A DNA stretch of 64,000 nucleotides from an uncultured Campylobacter sp. (GCF_938017775.1 NZ_CALIIU010000079.1:1-64000); one strand, 5' to 3'; counted from the stretch's first letter, positions 51,859 through 61,097 are shown. Made by a program: numbers and translations. Notes: a model not told the origin generated them from the sequence alone.

Positions 51859-54039
51859 CTATCTTAGTAGCTTATAAATTCGCGCCGAATTGCTTAGATA
51901 AATCGGCTCAAACAAGTCTTTGTCGTAATTTTCTAGCACGAAGAGCTGAATGAAAGTCGATTCAAAGACTTTTTCATCTAAAATCAATATTCTTTCGTAG
52001 TCCGGTAAGAATATCACATAAAGATCGGAATTCTTATCTAATTGCTTAGATAATTTAACGAGCTTACCGTTTACCTCGCTCACTTGATAATATGTGTTGA
52101 TCGGTATCTTTTTGCCGTTATGAATCAGATATTCGGGATCGGCACTAGGTAACATATACTCGCCATTTATGTTAGCACTTTTCCCATCCTCACCGATTTC
52201 AATATCATAGCCTATAACAGCCAGTGGATTCCAAAACTCTTTACCAGTCGCTATATCTACAGTAGAAAATTTTAAAATATTGGGCAATATATCTATCATG
52301 TGCGGTACGAAATAATAATATATATCCCTAGTTTTCCGTGGAAGCTTGAAATTCTTATCGCTTAAAGAACTTAGGAATTTATTGATATCGGCTTCGCCAT
52401 AATCTTTTTGAATTTGATATAGATTTAGTTTAAATTTATCTTCCAATTTAGGATCAAATTTTTTACCTTGCAACTTTTGTATATATTCTACGTTAAGCCT
52501 TGCCATATTAGCAGAGCTTACCTCATCTTTATTAAAGGAAAACGCACTCATAAAAGTGTATTCTCCTGCCTGTCTACCTCCGGGATCAGCTACTACTTTT
52601 ACATCTGAGTAATATCTGATTAAATATCCGTAATCCCACCACGATAGTACATAATCCTCCCTGCTAGCTTTATTTTTTAGCTCTGCAAGAGGCGTTATGG
52701 AGTCTTTCGTAAGCGTAGGCGCAACTCGGAATTTATAAATAAAATCTATGCTAGGCATTAGCGCTAAACAGGTTAAAATAGCTAACAAAGTACTTCTAAG
52801 CCAAGTGCGTATTTCAAAGTAATTCAGCGTGAAATATATAAAATAAGCAAATCCAAGCGCTATCATCGGCGTAGCGTACATTGTAAAGCGAGTTCCACCG
52901 AAAAGTGCTAAAACTCCAAGCGCTATCATCGGCAAGGTTAAGATGAACGAACGGAATTTTATCAACAATAGAGCCAGTCCCCCTACTGCACATATGAATA
53001 TAAATAGATGCCCACTAGATTCAAGCACAAATTTTATGAAATTAGCGTTTTCTACCTCATTAACCGTATTTCTAACGCCGTAGAAGTAGAAAATTTCCTC
53101 TTTGCTTACATCCTTTAAGATGTATGCTTTAAGCTGTACTGCTATGGGCGTAAGTCCGCCGAATATGACGAACGTAATTGCGACGATCACGCCCAAAATC
53201 CGAAGAGCTTTTTTGCTTTTATGGCTTGGAATTTTAATCATTAAAAAATATAAAAACGCAATTAGTGCGATTTTAAACAATAAAATATAGTTTACGATTA
53301 TTGTCTCACCTTCGTAATACGCGCCAAATTTTATAACCACTGCGACCATAAGAATAATCGCTTTGTAATTTTCCTCATTGCGTCTATTAAAAATCAAAGT
53401 ATAGATTAAAAATATCACTATAATCGCCATATTAAAAGAATACGAGCTAGGATACCACCAATCATAAAGCGCCATAAAAACGGTAGGTAAAGCAAAGCTG
53501 CTCTGCTCGCCTCGTCCTATGAGCCTAATCAAGGCCCATATCGTTAGCAGCGGCAGAGTAACATTTAACATATCGCTATCAAAATATCCGCCCAAGGTCC
53601 TCATATAATATCCCGGCAATATGGTGGCAAGTAGCGCCGCGATGATGCCGGCACCCAGGATCTTATACTCTCTTGCTATCAAAATAATCGGCACGGCCAC
53701 CAGCGGCGCTAAAAACACGCTCATATAGATCGTAATGCTGTTTAAGCTGACAGGTAAAATTTTGCTAATTAAAAATGCTAGAGTTGGGATCGACGCGCCG
53801 TACGGGCTAAGATCGCCCGGCTGGTGAAAGCCCGCTATCATATCGCGCGCGCCCTCGGCATTCGCAAAGGCGTCGTTTGTTGTCATAATGAGCTCGCCGT
53901 CAAAGGAAAACTGCTCGATCCCGCTAGCCCAATATATCCAAAAAAACCTACACGCTACGCCGAATATATAAACCAGCGTCATGATCAAAAAAATATCCAT
54001 GCGTGAGTATTCGCCGTTTGTAATTCTAAATTTTTGCAT
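51859..54039 (-). CDS. pglB: Protein N-oligosaccharyltransferase (PglB)
   Basis: A 726-residue STT3-type enzyme moving a lipid-linked glycan to Asn in D/E-x-N-x-S/T sequons in the periplasm. About 13 helices precede a soluble domain with the WWDYG signature (about 466). The first loop has TNDAFANAEGARD, with the metal-binding Asp. In C. jejuni pglB is in a glycosyltransferase cluster; here no glycosyltransferase, flippase or pglA adjoins, so the pgl locus is split. Upstream 180 bp hold a G8 tract. Confidence 0.95.
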   Translation of the reverse strand: MQKFRITNGEYSRMDIFLIMTLVYIFGVACRFFWIYWASGIEQFSFDGELIMTTNDAFANAEGARDMIAGFHQPGDLSPYGASIPTLAFLISKILPVSLNSITIYMSVFLAPLVAVPIILIAREYKILGAGIIAALLATILPGYYMRTLGGYFDSDMLNVTLPLLTIWALIRLIGRGEQSSFALPTVFMALYDWWYPSSYSFNMAIIVIFLIYTLIFNRRNEENYKAIILMVAVVIKFGAYYEGETIIVNYILLFKIALIAFLYFLMIKIPSHKSKKALRILGVIVAITFVIFGGLTPIAVQLKAYILKDVSKEEIFYFYGVRNTVNEVENANFIKFVLESSGHLFIFICAVGGLALLLIKFRSFILTLPMIALGVLALFGGTRFTMYATPMIALGFAYFIYFTLNYFEIRTWLRSTLLAILTCLALMPSIDFIYKFRVAPTLTKDSITPLAELKNKASREDYVLSWWDYGYLIRYYSDVKVVADPGGRQAGEYTFMSAFSFNKDEVSSANMARLNVEYIQKLQGKKFDPKLEDKFKLNLYQIQKDYGEADINKFLSSLSDKNFKLPRKTRDIYYYFVPHMIDILPNILKFSTVDIATGKEFWNPLAVIGYDIEIGEDGKSANINGEYMLPSADPEYLIHNGKKIPINTYYQVSEVNGKLVKLSKQLDKNSDLYVIFLPDYERILILDEKVFESTFIQLFVLENYDKDLFEPIYLSNSARIYKLLR

Positions 54040-54186
54040 CTTTTTCCTTAATTCGCCGTTTGAAGTACCGAGCGGCAGGGTTAAAATTTGCCTCTACAAA
54101 TTTTACTCGCTTTATCGCGCCCGCGTTACGTCTTTAACGACATTGTTTAATTTGCGTTTATTATAGCAGAATTTACCTGATTTACG

Positions 54187-54312
54187 ATGCAAGATGTAGA
54201 AATTTATACGACAAATTACTGCGGGGGGGGCGCGAGCAAACCGAAATTTAATCCATTTTACTCGCGCTATAAAGTATCAAAATTTACGCGATTTAATACG
54301 CGTCGCACATAA
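54187..54312 (+). pseudogene. Possible glutaredoxin remnant containing a G8 tract
   Basis: A 41-codon frame starting MQDVEIYTTNYCGGG. The beginning is strikingly like a glutaredoxin (VEIYTTxYCPYC), but after the first cysteine the sequence loses all similarity and has no ribosome binding site. The G8 tract (54223-54230) lies in codons 13-15. Shifting the frame gives no glutaredoxin continuation. Best read as a decayed 5' end; a chance match remains possible. Confidence 0.35.
54223..54230 (+). repeat. Homopolymeric G8 tract
   Basis: Eight consecutive G in a 250-bp spacer between pglB and the secreted protein gene. G tracts of this length are the standard contingency loci of Campylobacter; population mixtures around the tract would show slippage. 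Confidence 0.9.
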
Positions 54313-54667
54313 ATTTACAGACGGTTTTCGTGCGAAGATTAAGTATAATCGAGCTTAGGCATCTGCCGTCCTTATTACCGCTTAGCAGGCGCACGACATC
54401 GCCCTCTTTCCACTGCGTGCTGTCGCCCTCGATCGTTCTGTAATGCGCGCCGTTAATGACAAGCGACTCGCCGCCTTTTAGAGTTTTATCGATCTTCAGG
54501 TCGCTTGCGATCTGGCTTAGATCGCCTTTTAGGGCATTTGCGATTAGTTTTTCCTCGGCCTGCTCATGCGTCTTCATCGAGCTTTTAGCAAAGTCCGGCA
54601 CCTGCACAGTTTCGGTCTGAGCCGAAGCAAAAGCGGCTAGCACGCAAGCGGCGTAAATTAGTTTCAT
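54293..54667 (-). CDS. Small secreted protein of unknown function
   Basis: A 124-residue exported protein (signal peptide 1-16, ending FASAQ). The middle is helical (EQAEEKLIANALKGDLSQIASDLKID), followed by a beta-rich GGESLVINGAHYRTIEGD segment and three Cys at the end (GRCLSS, VCKFMC) that may form disulfides. No family recognised. Upstream of pglB in the same direction, but 250 bp away. Confidence 0.7.
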   Translation of the reverse strand: MKLIYAACVLAAFASAQTETVQVPDFAKSSMKTHEQAEEKLIANALKGDLSQIASDLKIDKTLKGGESLVINGAHYRTIEGDSTQWKEGDVVRLLSGNKDGRCLSSIILNLRTKTVCKFMCDAY

Positions 54668-54841
54668 ATTTTCTCCTCGGTTTTTTCAAAATTGCGGCGA
54701 TTATAGCAAAGTTTACTTAAAAATTTCAGTCTAAGCCTAGCTAGAGTTTAAATTTAAGAAAGCGCCCGTCTGTTTAAAACAGAGCTGGACTCGATGGCAA
54801 ATTATAAAATTTCGCCGTAATTTAAAATTTACTTATTGAAA

Positions 54842-54904
54842 TACGCCGCGAGCGCGCTTAGTCAAACAAACAGCGCTATGATCCAAGACATCACTCGCGG
54901 CGTA
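54842..54904. other. 11-bp perfect stem hairpin
   Basis: TACGCCGCGAG (54842-54852) pairs with CTCGCGGCGTA (54894-54904) over a 41-base loop that contains a smaller AGCGC/GCGCT pairing. On the minus strand it lies 70 bp behind the lipoprotein gene and runs into TTTCAATAAG, so a weak terminator is one reading. Confidence 0.4.
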
Positions 54905-54974
54905 CCCGCCCAAAACGCAGCCCTCATATTGCAACATAAGAGCAAGCGAGCATCGAAATTTTTACTGGAAGAAT

Positions 54975-55622
54975 TTACTCGTTATCAAATAGCGCGCCGA
55001 GACTTTGCATTACGGCAGCAACGGGCATCCAGACGGGGCTAAACATAGTTAAAACTGCGTCTTGCGTCTCACCGTTTTTACGCACACTTTCCTCGCTCAG
55101 CCTGCCGCTATCAATAAATACTACCGCGTTTAAACTTAACGGCTTAGCAAGCGCATATTTTTTTAGGATCCGATCGCGATCTTTTACGCGCGTAGGAACG
55201 CCTAAAATTTTGAAGCTAAATTGTAAAATTTCGCGATCTTTAAAGCCCGTAAAATTTGGATGCTTGTAAAGCACAAGCTGATCTGCTAGCGGCAGGCTCT
55301 CGCAGTCAAGCCATAGCTCAAAAAGTAGCGCACTTGCGTGAGGTTCATTAAATGCATCCGTAGCGATCGAAATTCTATTTACCTCCACTGCGTGTGGATA
55401 GAGCGATTTTAGGTGCTCAAATTCTGCTTTCGCCGCGCGATAATTGCTGCCAAATTCGTAGTCGTAAGCATCACCGATCATTACCGTACGGTTTGCCTCT
55501 ATTTGGATCGCGCGAATTTGCTCCTTGCCTTCAAGCTCTACGGGCGCGGTTTTACTAGCACAACCCACAACGAGAAATGAAAATGCCATGCTAAAAATCA
55601 GCGCTTTTAAAATTCGTTTCAT
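54975..55622 (-). CDS. Lipoprotein of unknown function
   Basis: A 215-residue lipoprotein with lipobox LVVGC (Cys 21). The body has ELWLDCESLPLADQLVLYKHPNFTGFKDREILQFSFKI and a C-terminal SPVWMPVAAVMQSLGALFD helix. No catalytic motif and no family recognised. Probable envelope protein. Divergent or neighbouring genes give no clue. Confidence 0.75.
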   Translation of the reverse strand: MKRILKALIFSMAFSFLVVGCASKTAPVELEGKEQIRAIQIEANRTVMIGDAYDYEFGSNYRAAKAEFEHLKSLYPHAVEVNRISIATDAFNEPHASALLFELWLDCESLPLADQLVLYKHPNFTGFKDREILQFSFKILGVPTRVKDRDRILKKYALAKPLSLNAVVFIDSGRLSEESVRKNGETQDAVLTMFSPVWMPVAAVMQSLGALFDNE

Positions 55623-55778
55623 ATCTACTCCGATAAAATTTTATGCGATTATAGCTAAATTTAAAGCAGCATTCGACGCACGGTATTGTCCCCGATTGAG
55701 ACAAATTAAAATTTGAGGACGAGAGCGTATATAAAATACATGACTGAATGAATTTTAATTAGAATTTAAACGTAGCAG

Positions 55779-56150
55779 AATAAGGCGCAGTATTTTTTGC
55801 CTAGCTGAGATGAAATTTGATTTTTAAAAGTAGGCTAGGCAGTTAAACTGCTTAGCTGGATTAAATTTGAATGCGATTAAAGATAGGGCGAAGTATCGTG
55901 AGATGAATTTAAATGTTTTCTACGTCGCTATGCTCGTAGCTGAATAGAAGAAGTAAATTTCGTCCCAAGACTCAAGACTAGACATACAATATGTCGTAGA
56001 GCGAAAATTTCAAATCTATTTAAATATACCCACCAAAATAAGGCGCAGTATTTTTTCGCTTAGACGAGGCGAAATTTGATTTTTAAGCGGAGCGTATGTA
56101 TGATACGTGAGCATTAAAAATCAAATTTCAACGAAGTATAAGTAGAAAAA
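55779..56150. repeat. Direct/inverted repeat element
   Basis: Two direct copies of a 49-50-bp unit (55779-55827 and 56037-56086) share their first 20 bases (AATAAGGCGCAGTATTTTTT) and the end GAAATTTGATTTTTAA exactly. An inverted copy of about 37 bp (56114-56150) faces the second one over a 27-base loop and shares the 16-bp end perfectly. No ORF inside. A further palindrome (GCAGT/ACTGC) occurs near 55840. Confidence 0.8.
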
Positions 56151-56164
56151 GACAAGCCTAAAAA

Positions 56165-57376
56165 CTAAACTTCATACCTCTCGCCTGGCTTCATTTCGAT
56201 TATCTCCCACGGCAAGCCCTGCCTGTTTAGCTCATCCATGAAAGGTTTGGCGTCGAAATTTTCCATATTAAAGACGCCTTTTCCACTCCAAATGCCCTTT
56301 GCGACCATCATCGAGCCGATCATCGCAGGTACGCCCGTGGTGTAGCTCACCGCCTGCGCGCCCGTCTCGACGTAGCAAGCCTCGTGGTCGCAGACGTTAT
56401 AGATATAGACTTGACGCTCTTTGCCGTCTTTTAAGCCGCGTATCACGCAGCCGATGTTGGTTTTGCCCTTCGTTCGAGGGCCTAGGCTTGCAGGATCAGG
56501 CAGTAGAGTTTTTAGAAACTGGATCGGCACGATCTTTACGCCGTTGTGTTCGACCTCGTCGATGCGTAGCATGCCGACGTTTTCTAGGCATTTCATGTGG
56601 GTTAGGTAGCTCTGTCCGAAAGTCATAAAAAAGCGGATTCGCTTCAGCCCTTTGATGTTTTTAACGAGGCTTTCAAGCTCCTCGTGGTAGAGCAGGTAGC
56701 TATCTTTGACGCCTACTTTCGGGTAGTCCCATTTGAACATTATTTCCATCGGCTCGGTCTCTTTCCACTCGCCGCGCTCCCAGTAGTGGCCCTTTGCGCT
56801 CACTTCGCGCAGGTTGATTTCAGGGTTAAAATTCGTCGCAAACGGATAGCCGTGATCGCCCGCGTTGCAGTCTAGGATGTCGATCTCGCCGATCTCGTCA
56901 AAGAGATTTTGCTGTGCGTAGGCGCAAAATACGTTCGTCACGCCCGGATCAAAGCCGCTTCCCAGCAGCGCCATCGTGTTTGCGGCTTTAAACTCGCCGT
57001 CCTTCGCCCACTGCAGCTTATACTCAAATTTGGCGGTATCGGGGTGCTCGTAGTTTGCGGTGTCGATGTAGGGGATGCCGGCGCGAGAGCATGCGTCCAT
57101 GAGGGTTAGGTCCTGATAGGGCAGCGCCACATTTAAAAGCAAATCGGCGCCCGTTTTTTTGATGAGCGCGACCACGGCATCGGTATCGTCCGCGTCGATC
57201 TGGGCGGTGTCAATTTGCACGCCTAGGCGGTCTTTTATAAATTTAGCGATCGCGTCGCACTTGCTTTTTGTGCGGCTAGCAAGGGTGATCTTGCTAAAAA
57301 CGTCCGCGTTCATCGCGCATTTTACGGTCGCGACTTGGCTCACGCCGCCTGCGCCTATGATTAAGATATTTGACAT
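56165..57376 (-). CDS. Carboxynorspermidine dehydrogenase (saccharopine dehydrogenase-like)
   Basis: A 403-residue NADPH enzyme with ILIIGAGGVSQV at residues 4-15 and LNVALPYQDL. It condenses aspartate semialdehyde with a diamine in the spermidine pathway that Campylobacter uses; lysine-type saccharopine reductase is the alternative. I chose ATG at 57376, which follows AAAGGAGCC and directly begins the Rossmann motif; the upstream ATG at 57418 gives an odd 14-residue extension. No nspC neighbour. Its 3' end abuts the inverted repeat element. Confidence 0.85.
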   Translation of the reverse strand: MSNILIIGAGGVSQVATVKCAMNADVFSKITLASRTKSKCDAIAKFIKDRLGVQIDTAQIDADDTDAVVALIKKTGADLLLNVALPYQDLTLMDACSRAGIPYIDTANYEHPDTAKFEYKLQWAKDGEFKAANTMALLGSGFDPGVTNVFCAYAQQNLFDEIGEIDILDCNAGDHGYPFATNFNPEINLREVSAKGHYWERGEWKETEPMEIMFKWDYPKVGVKDSYLLYHEELESLVKNIKGLKRIRFFMTFGQSYLTHMKCLENVGMLRIDEVEHNGVKIVPIQFLKTLLPDPASLGPRTKGKTNIGCVIRGLKDGKERQVYIYNVCDHEACYVETGAQAVSYTTGVPAMIGSMMVAKGIWSGKGVFNMENFDAKPFMDELNRQGLPWEIIEMKPGERYEV

Positions 57377-57748
57377 TTGGGCTCCTTTAAATTTTAAATT
57401 TTGCTGCAATTTTAGCAAATTTAAGATGAATTTTAAGAGGCTAGGTGTAATTAATCATAAAGTTTGGCTATGGCTAGCACGGCGCACAAACCAGTCATAA
57501 CAAGAGCGTCGAAAGCGGCACGGCGTTAAAATTTTACGCGGATAGCGGCATGCCGATTGACGGCGGCATGAAATTAAATTTACCGCCTTGCATCGCGCGA
57601 TAAAATTTTAAGCTTTAAAGGGCTAGTTTAAATTTAACACTCCACAGCGAAGCATGGAAAATTAAAATTTAAAGCTCACTCGCTTCACCGCTAAATTTAT
57701 CGCGCTTATTTTCTCGGCGCACGGCAAAACCGTATACCGCGGCTAAAT

Positions 57749-57922
57749 TTAGCGCTTCAGCGAACAGCGGTTTAAAAAGTAGCAAGCGGGACAAAATCCC
57801 GTAACGCTCACGATAAAGGGCACTAGTCCGACACCCCCCACCAGCTGCCAAACAACGGCTCCGGCGATCATTATCGCTAGTCCGATCAGCGCTTTTATTA
57901 TCCTAGTTTTTCTGCTTAGCAT
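57749..57922 (-). CDS. DUF2892 small membrane protein (YgaP-type domain)
   Basis: A 57-residue frame from ATG 57922 to TAA 57749, overlooked because of its size. Sequence features: two short helices (IIKALIGLAIMIAGAVVWQL and GGVGLVPFIVSVTG) and the C-terminal FCPACYFLNRC. DUF2892 proteins have exactly this RxxRxxxGLxxxxxG...GLxPxxxGxxGxCPxYxxxxxxxC plan and often accompany rhodanese or sulfide genes. None of those adjoin here. Ribosome binding site is weak (AAGAAG). Confidence 0.75.
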   Translation of the reverse strand: MLSRKTRIIKALIGLAIMIAGAVVWQLVGGVGLVPFIVSVTGFCPACYFLNRCSLKR

Positions 57923-58388
57923 TGCGTTTTCACTTCTTTGTTTTTACATTTTACACGTATTAATGCTTAAAATTTTTAAAGTAAGCAATGGCAGCAAACC
58001 TCCACCTAGCGTATCATCTTTGAGCCCGCCCTCCTATATACGCGCCTTGGTTAAATTCGGCTTCGTTTAATTATCTTTTCTTTTGCATAAAAGTGCGATA
58101 CAACAAAATTTAGTGCCTAAGAAATAAAATTTTATGCGAGCTCGACTTAAAATTTTGGCAAGCATAAAAGGCAGACTCAAACGCTGGCGGTAATGCGGCG
58201 AAATTTACACGAGCTTTAAATTTAAAGTTGAGATAAATTTTAACCGAGCGGAATTCTATCATTGCAGAAAATTTGTCTAAATTTAGCTCGCTGCGTGTTT
58301 TAGAGTTTAAATTTACGCGCTGTGACAAATAAGCGTAGTGCGATATTTAGGATCGAGGCGGCATCGATCTCGTGCCGTACCGCCAAAA
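57923..58388. other. Spacer upstream of the DUF2892 gene
   Basis: About 465 bp of A/T-rich sequence with AAATTT blocks and no credible gene. A small protein start on either strand could be hidden, but none has family support. Confidence 0.4.
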
Positions 58389-58877
58389 TCAGATTTCGTA
58401 GCGATAAATTTTACCGAAATTTTCATCCAGATTGTAGCTAAACTCACCACCTGCGTAATAGATTGTCTCGCCGCTCTCCAGCTCGAAGCGCTGATACACG
58501 CGCAGCACGACCTCGTTTTCGCTGATGCCTTGGACATGGATAAAAATATCGCTCTTTCTGCCCGCGGTCATCGCCATTTGGTAGAGCTGATTAAATAGCG
58601 CATATTCCGGATCTTTCTCGGCATCCTCTTGGGATAAAAAGCCCTCCAGTACGCCCAGCATCTCCGCGCGAAATTCCGTCCTGGCGCGCGCATAGGCGTT
58701 TTGGATATTTTCGATCTGATTGGTATCGAGTAAATTTAAAAGCGAATGTTTGCCCACGTAAAGCGTCGCGCTCGATGTGATTTTGCCGTCCTTGTCGGTC
58801 ACTAGTCGCAGAGCTTTCTCTACGCGCCACAAGGCCTCTTTTAGTTCGAGCCCGCTTTCAATTTCAATTTTCATCAT
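58389..58877 (-). CDS. Conserved hypothetical protein
   Basis: A 162-residue soluble protein without signal peptide. Its helix-rich middle (NQIENIQNAYARARTEFRAEMLGVLEGFL) and beta-rich end (IFIHVQGISENEVVLRVYQRFEL) suggest a compact domain. I recognise no family. Ribosome binding site AAAGGA. Forty bases behind the LysE gene in the same direction, so possibly one unit. Confidence 0.65.
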   Translation of the reverse strand: MMKIEIESGLELKEALWRVEKALRLVTDKDGKITSSATLYVGKHSLLNLLDTNQIENIQNAYARARTEFRAEMLGVLEGFLSQEDAEKDPEYALFNQLYQMAMTAGRKSDIFIHVQGISENEVVLRVYQRFELESGETIYYAGGEFSYNLDENFGKIYRYEI

Positions 58878-58916
58878 AGATCCTTTATCAAGAGTGCGGA
58901 ATTTTAGCGTGAAATT

Positions 58917-59546
58917 TTAAATTTTAAAGATAAACTTCGCGATCAGATACGCCATATACAGCATCAAAACTCCCACGAGCGCGTCGATTATGCGCCATGC
59001 CCTACTGCTTGCAAAAAGCTTCGAAAGCGCCCCTGAACCGTATCCTAAGCCGAAAAACCACGCAAACGATATGAACATAACTCCCGCGTAAAACCACGGC
59101 TTTTGCGGATCCGCAATCGTAGCGCCGAGCGAGCCCACGACCACGACGGTGTCTAAATACACGTGCGGATTTAGAAGCGTCACCGCAAGAGCTTTGGCTA
59201 CGACGGGCGCCAGCGGGCTATTTGCCGAGTTTTGGATCTTGGCAAAATGCGAGCCCCTGTAGGTGCTAAAAAAGGAGCTTAGCGCGTAGCAGAGCAAAAA
59301 TATGATCCCGCCTATGCCTAAAATTTGGGTAAAAAGCGAGCCTTGCTTAAGAGCGCCGCCGATTAAAAATATCCCTACGGCCGTAAACACGGCATCGCTT
59401 AGCGCGCAGACCGTGCAAACAGCCGCGACGTGGTTTTTCGCAAGGCCTTGGGAGATGACGAAGATATTTTGCGCGCCGATCGCGACGATGAGCGAGAGCA
59501 TCAGCGCGGCTCCTTGCAAGAAAATTCCGATTGGCAAGGAGTTCAA
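58917..59546 (-). CDS. LysE/ArgO family amino acid exporter
   Basis: About 209 residues with six helices, starting with the LQGAALMLSLIVAIGAQNIFVISQGL motif and ending in a hydrophobic tail; exporters of lysine/arginine or related compounds. I choose the TTG at 59546 (AGAGG seven bases upstream); longer in-frame starts lie inside the upstream gene and give a non-family N-terminus. It lies 11 bases after the preceding stop. NPHVYLDT is the conserved central motif. Confidence 0.88.
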   Translation of the reverse strand: MNSLPIGIFLQGAALMLSLIVAIGAQNIFVISQGLAKNHVAAVCTVCALSDAVFTAVGIFLIGGALKQGSLFTQILGIGGIIFLLCYALSSFFSTYRGSHFAKIQNSANSPLAPVVAKALAVTLLNPHVYLDTVVVVGSLGATIADPQKPWFYAGVMFISFAWFFGLGYGSGALSKLFASSRAWRIIDALVGVLMLYMAYLIAKFIFKI

Positions 59547-59556
59547 GACCGCGCCT

Positions 59557-60483
59557 CTACTTATTTTTACTTTCGCAGGCGGAGCTTTGCATCGCGGTAT
59601 CGGCGGCATCAGAGTCAGCCGCTACCGCACTTTCAGGCGCAGCGTCAGGCTCATTATCGCCCGCGGAAATTTTCGAGGCGGGATTCTCGGCGCCTGTGAA
59701 ATTTTCGCCCGAGCTGGCGCTATTTAAGGAAGCGGCACCATTCGGCGCGGCGGAGCTTTGTTTGTTTAAATTTGAAGCGCCCTTCAAATTCTGCGCGCCG
59801 TTTGAATCAGCGGCGCCATTAGAATTTTGTGCGATGGAATTCTGCGCGGCGTAGGAATTCTCCGCGCCTAAATTTTGTGCGCCGCAGGAATTTTGCGTAT
59901 CGGAATTTTGCGAAGCGGAATTTTCATCGCGGAGGTTTTTAGCTTTAAAATTTTTACCGCTACCCGCGCTTTTTTTAGAACTCTTAGCGCCCTTGTGAGT
60001 TTTTGAGGCGGTTTGCTCTTCCTCGGAGCTCTGCGAAAGACCGGCTTTTTCGCGCAAAATTTTGCTCAGCTCGTAGATCGAAATTTCAAACGAGCCCGGC
60101 AGCGTAGCCTCCGTGTCGCTGTAAAATCGTAAAAAATTAAAGCGGTCCTGCGCCTGCGGCGCTTTTTTGAATACAAAATTTAAAAGCTCCGTTTTGTTTT
60201 TGCCCGCGGCGAAGGTTTTTATGCCTAAATTTACGATATCTTTGTATTCGAAGCTCTCGGAATTTGCCCCGCGCACGATCGTCAGGGCGTCCTCGCCGAT
60301 CTGCAAATAATTTTTCGCGCCGAGTCTGAGCGCGCAAAAAAACGCGCAAAATGCCGCCACTACGGAAGCGAAAAGCGCCGCGCCGCCAAAGCCCGCGTGG
60401 TAGCAATATCCGCTAGCGAGCGCCAAAATCGCCGATCCCGCCAGCGTCATCGCTACGGGCTTTTTATTCTCTTTTACTATCAT
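59557..60483 (-). CDS. Membrane protein with xQNSx low-complexity tail
   Basis: A 308-residue protein: two helices in residues 10-55, a beta-rich domain to about 140 (EDALTIVRGANSESFEYKDIVNLGIK, PH/YcxB-like in feel), then a low-complexity tail (about 155-300) rich in Gln, Asn, Ser, Ala. The QNS units (for example SASQNSDTQNS) are encoded by GAATTTTG-based repeats like those in the PatB-like gene and in the spacers. Function unknown. Overlaps the DUF4136-like gene by four bases and ends near the LysE start. Confidence 0.7.
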   Translation of the reverse strand: MIVKENKKPVAMTLAGSAILALASGYCYHAGFGGAALFASVVAAFCAFFCALRLGAKNYLQIGEDALTIVRGANSESFEYKDIVNLGIKTFAAGKNKTELLNFVFKKAPQAQDRFNFLRFYSDTEATLPGSFEISIYELSKILREKAGLSQSSEEEQTASKTHKGAKSSKKSAGSGKNFKAKNLRDENSASQNSDTQNSCGAQNLGAENSYAAQNSIAQNSNGAADSNGAQNLKGASNLNKQSSAAPNGAASLNSASSGENFTGAENPASKISAGDNEPDAAPESAVAADSDAADTAMQSSACESKNK

Positions 60484-61097
60484 CTTCCCTGCTTAATCAG
60501 TTGTCTTATATATTCGTAAATTTTAAAATTTAGCGCATCCATTACCGAGTCTTTAGAGCCCGGATTTTTGATGCTTTGGTAGTTGAGATTAGTTACGTAA
60601 TCCTTCCACGCGCCCTTGTTTTTAACGCTTATGTAGAGGCTAATCTGCGAGTCGTAGAAGTAGTCTCTGTAATAATCGTCGTCATACCACGGATCATAAC
60701 CGAACGGCATCCCCCAGCCCACGCCTACGCCCGTATATCTGTAATATCTGCCAAATCCCATACCGAAGCTAAATCTCGGATTATCCCACGATCTGCGCGA
60801 AAAATCCGCCTTGCGGAAGTAGTTTAGATTGCCGCCGATTTGGACGTTTGCCGCGCTTTTATTTACGACCTTAAATCCGTCCGCGCGCAGATGTTGGATC
60901 ACTACTTGGGTTAAATTTGAATCCGTCGTAGAGGTGTTGGTGAAATTTACGCTTATGAGTTTATCCTGCGGAAATTCCATAATGTGAAGCGGCTCGGAAG
61001 TGCGCACGATACCGCTATTTACGGGTACATTTTTAGAGCAACCTGTAAAAATCAAAAACGCCGAAATGACCAAAAAAAGTGAAATTTTATTTTTCAA
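60480..61097 (-). CDS. Lipoprotein with Gly/Tyr-rich middle (DUF4136-like)
   Basis: A 205-residue lipoprotein (lipobox FTGC, Cys 20). N-terminal beta-alpha units (NLTQVVIQHLRADGFKVVNK) and a Gly/Tyr/Asp-rich middle (about residues 105-150: GMGFGRYYRYTG, DPWYDDDYY) fit DUF4136/TraT-like proteins of the outer membrane. Family call is tentative. Upstream of the QNS-tail protein with a four-base overlap. Confidence 0.6.
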   Translation of the reverse strand: MKNKISLFLVISAFLIFTGCSKNVPVNSGIVRTSEPLHIMEFPQDKLISVNFTNTSTTDSNLTQVVIQHLRADGFKVVNKSAANVQIGGNLNYFRKADFSRRSWDNPRFSFGMGFGRYYRYTGVGVGWGMPFGYDPWYDDDYYRDYFYDSQISLYISVKNKGAWKDYVTNLNYQSIKNPGSKDSVMDALNFKIYEYIRQLIKQGR

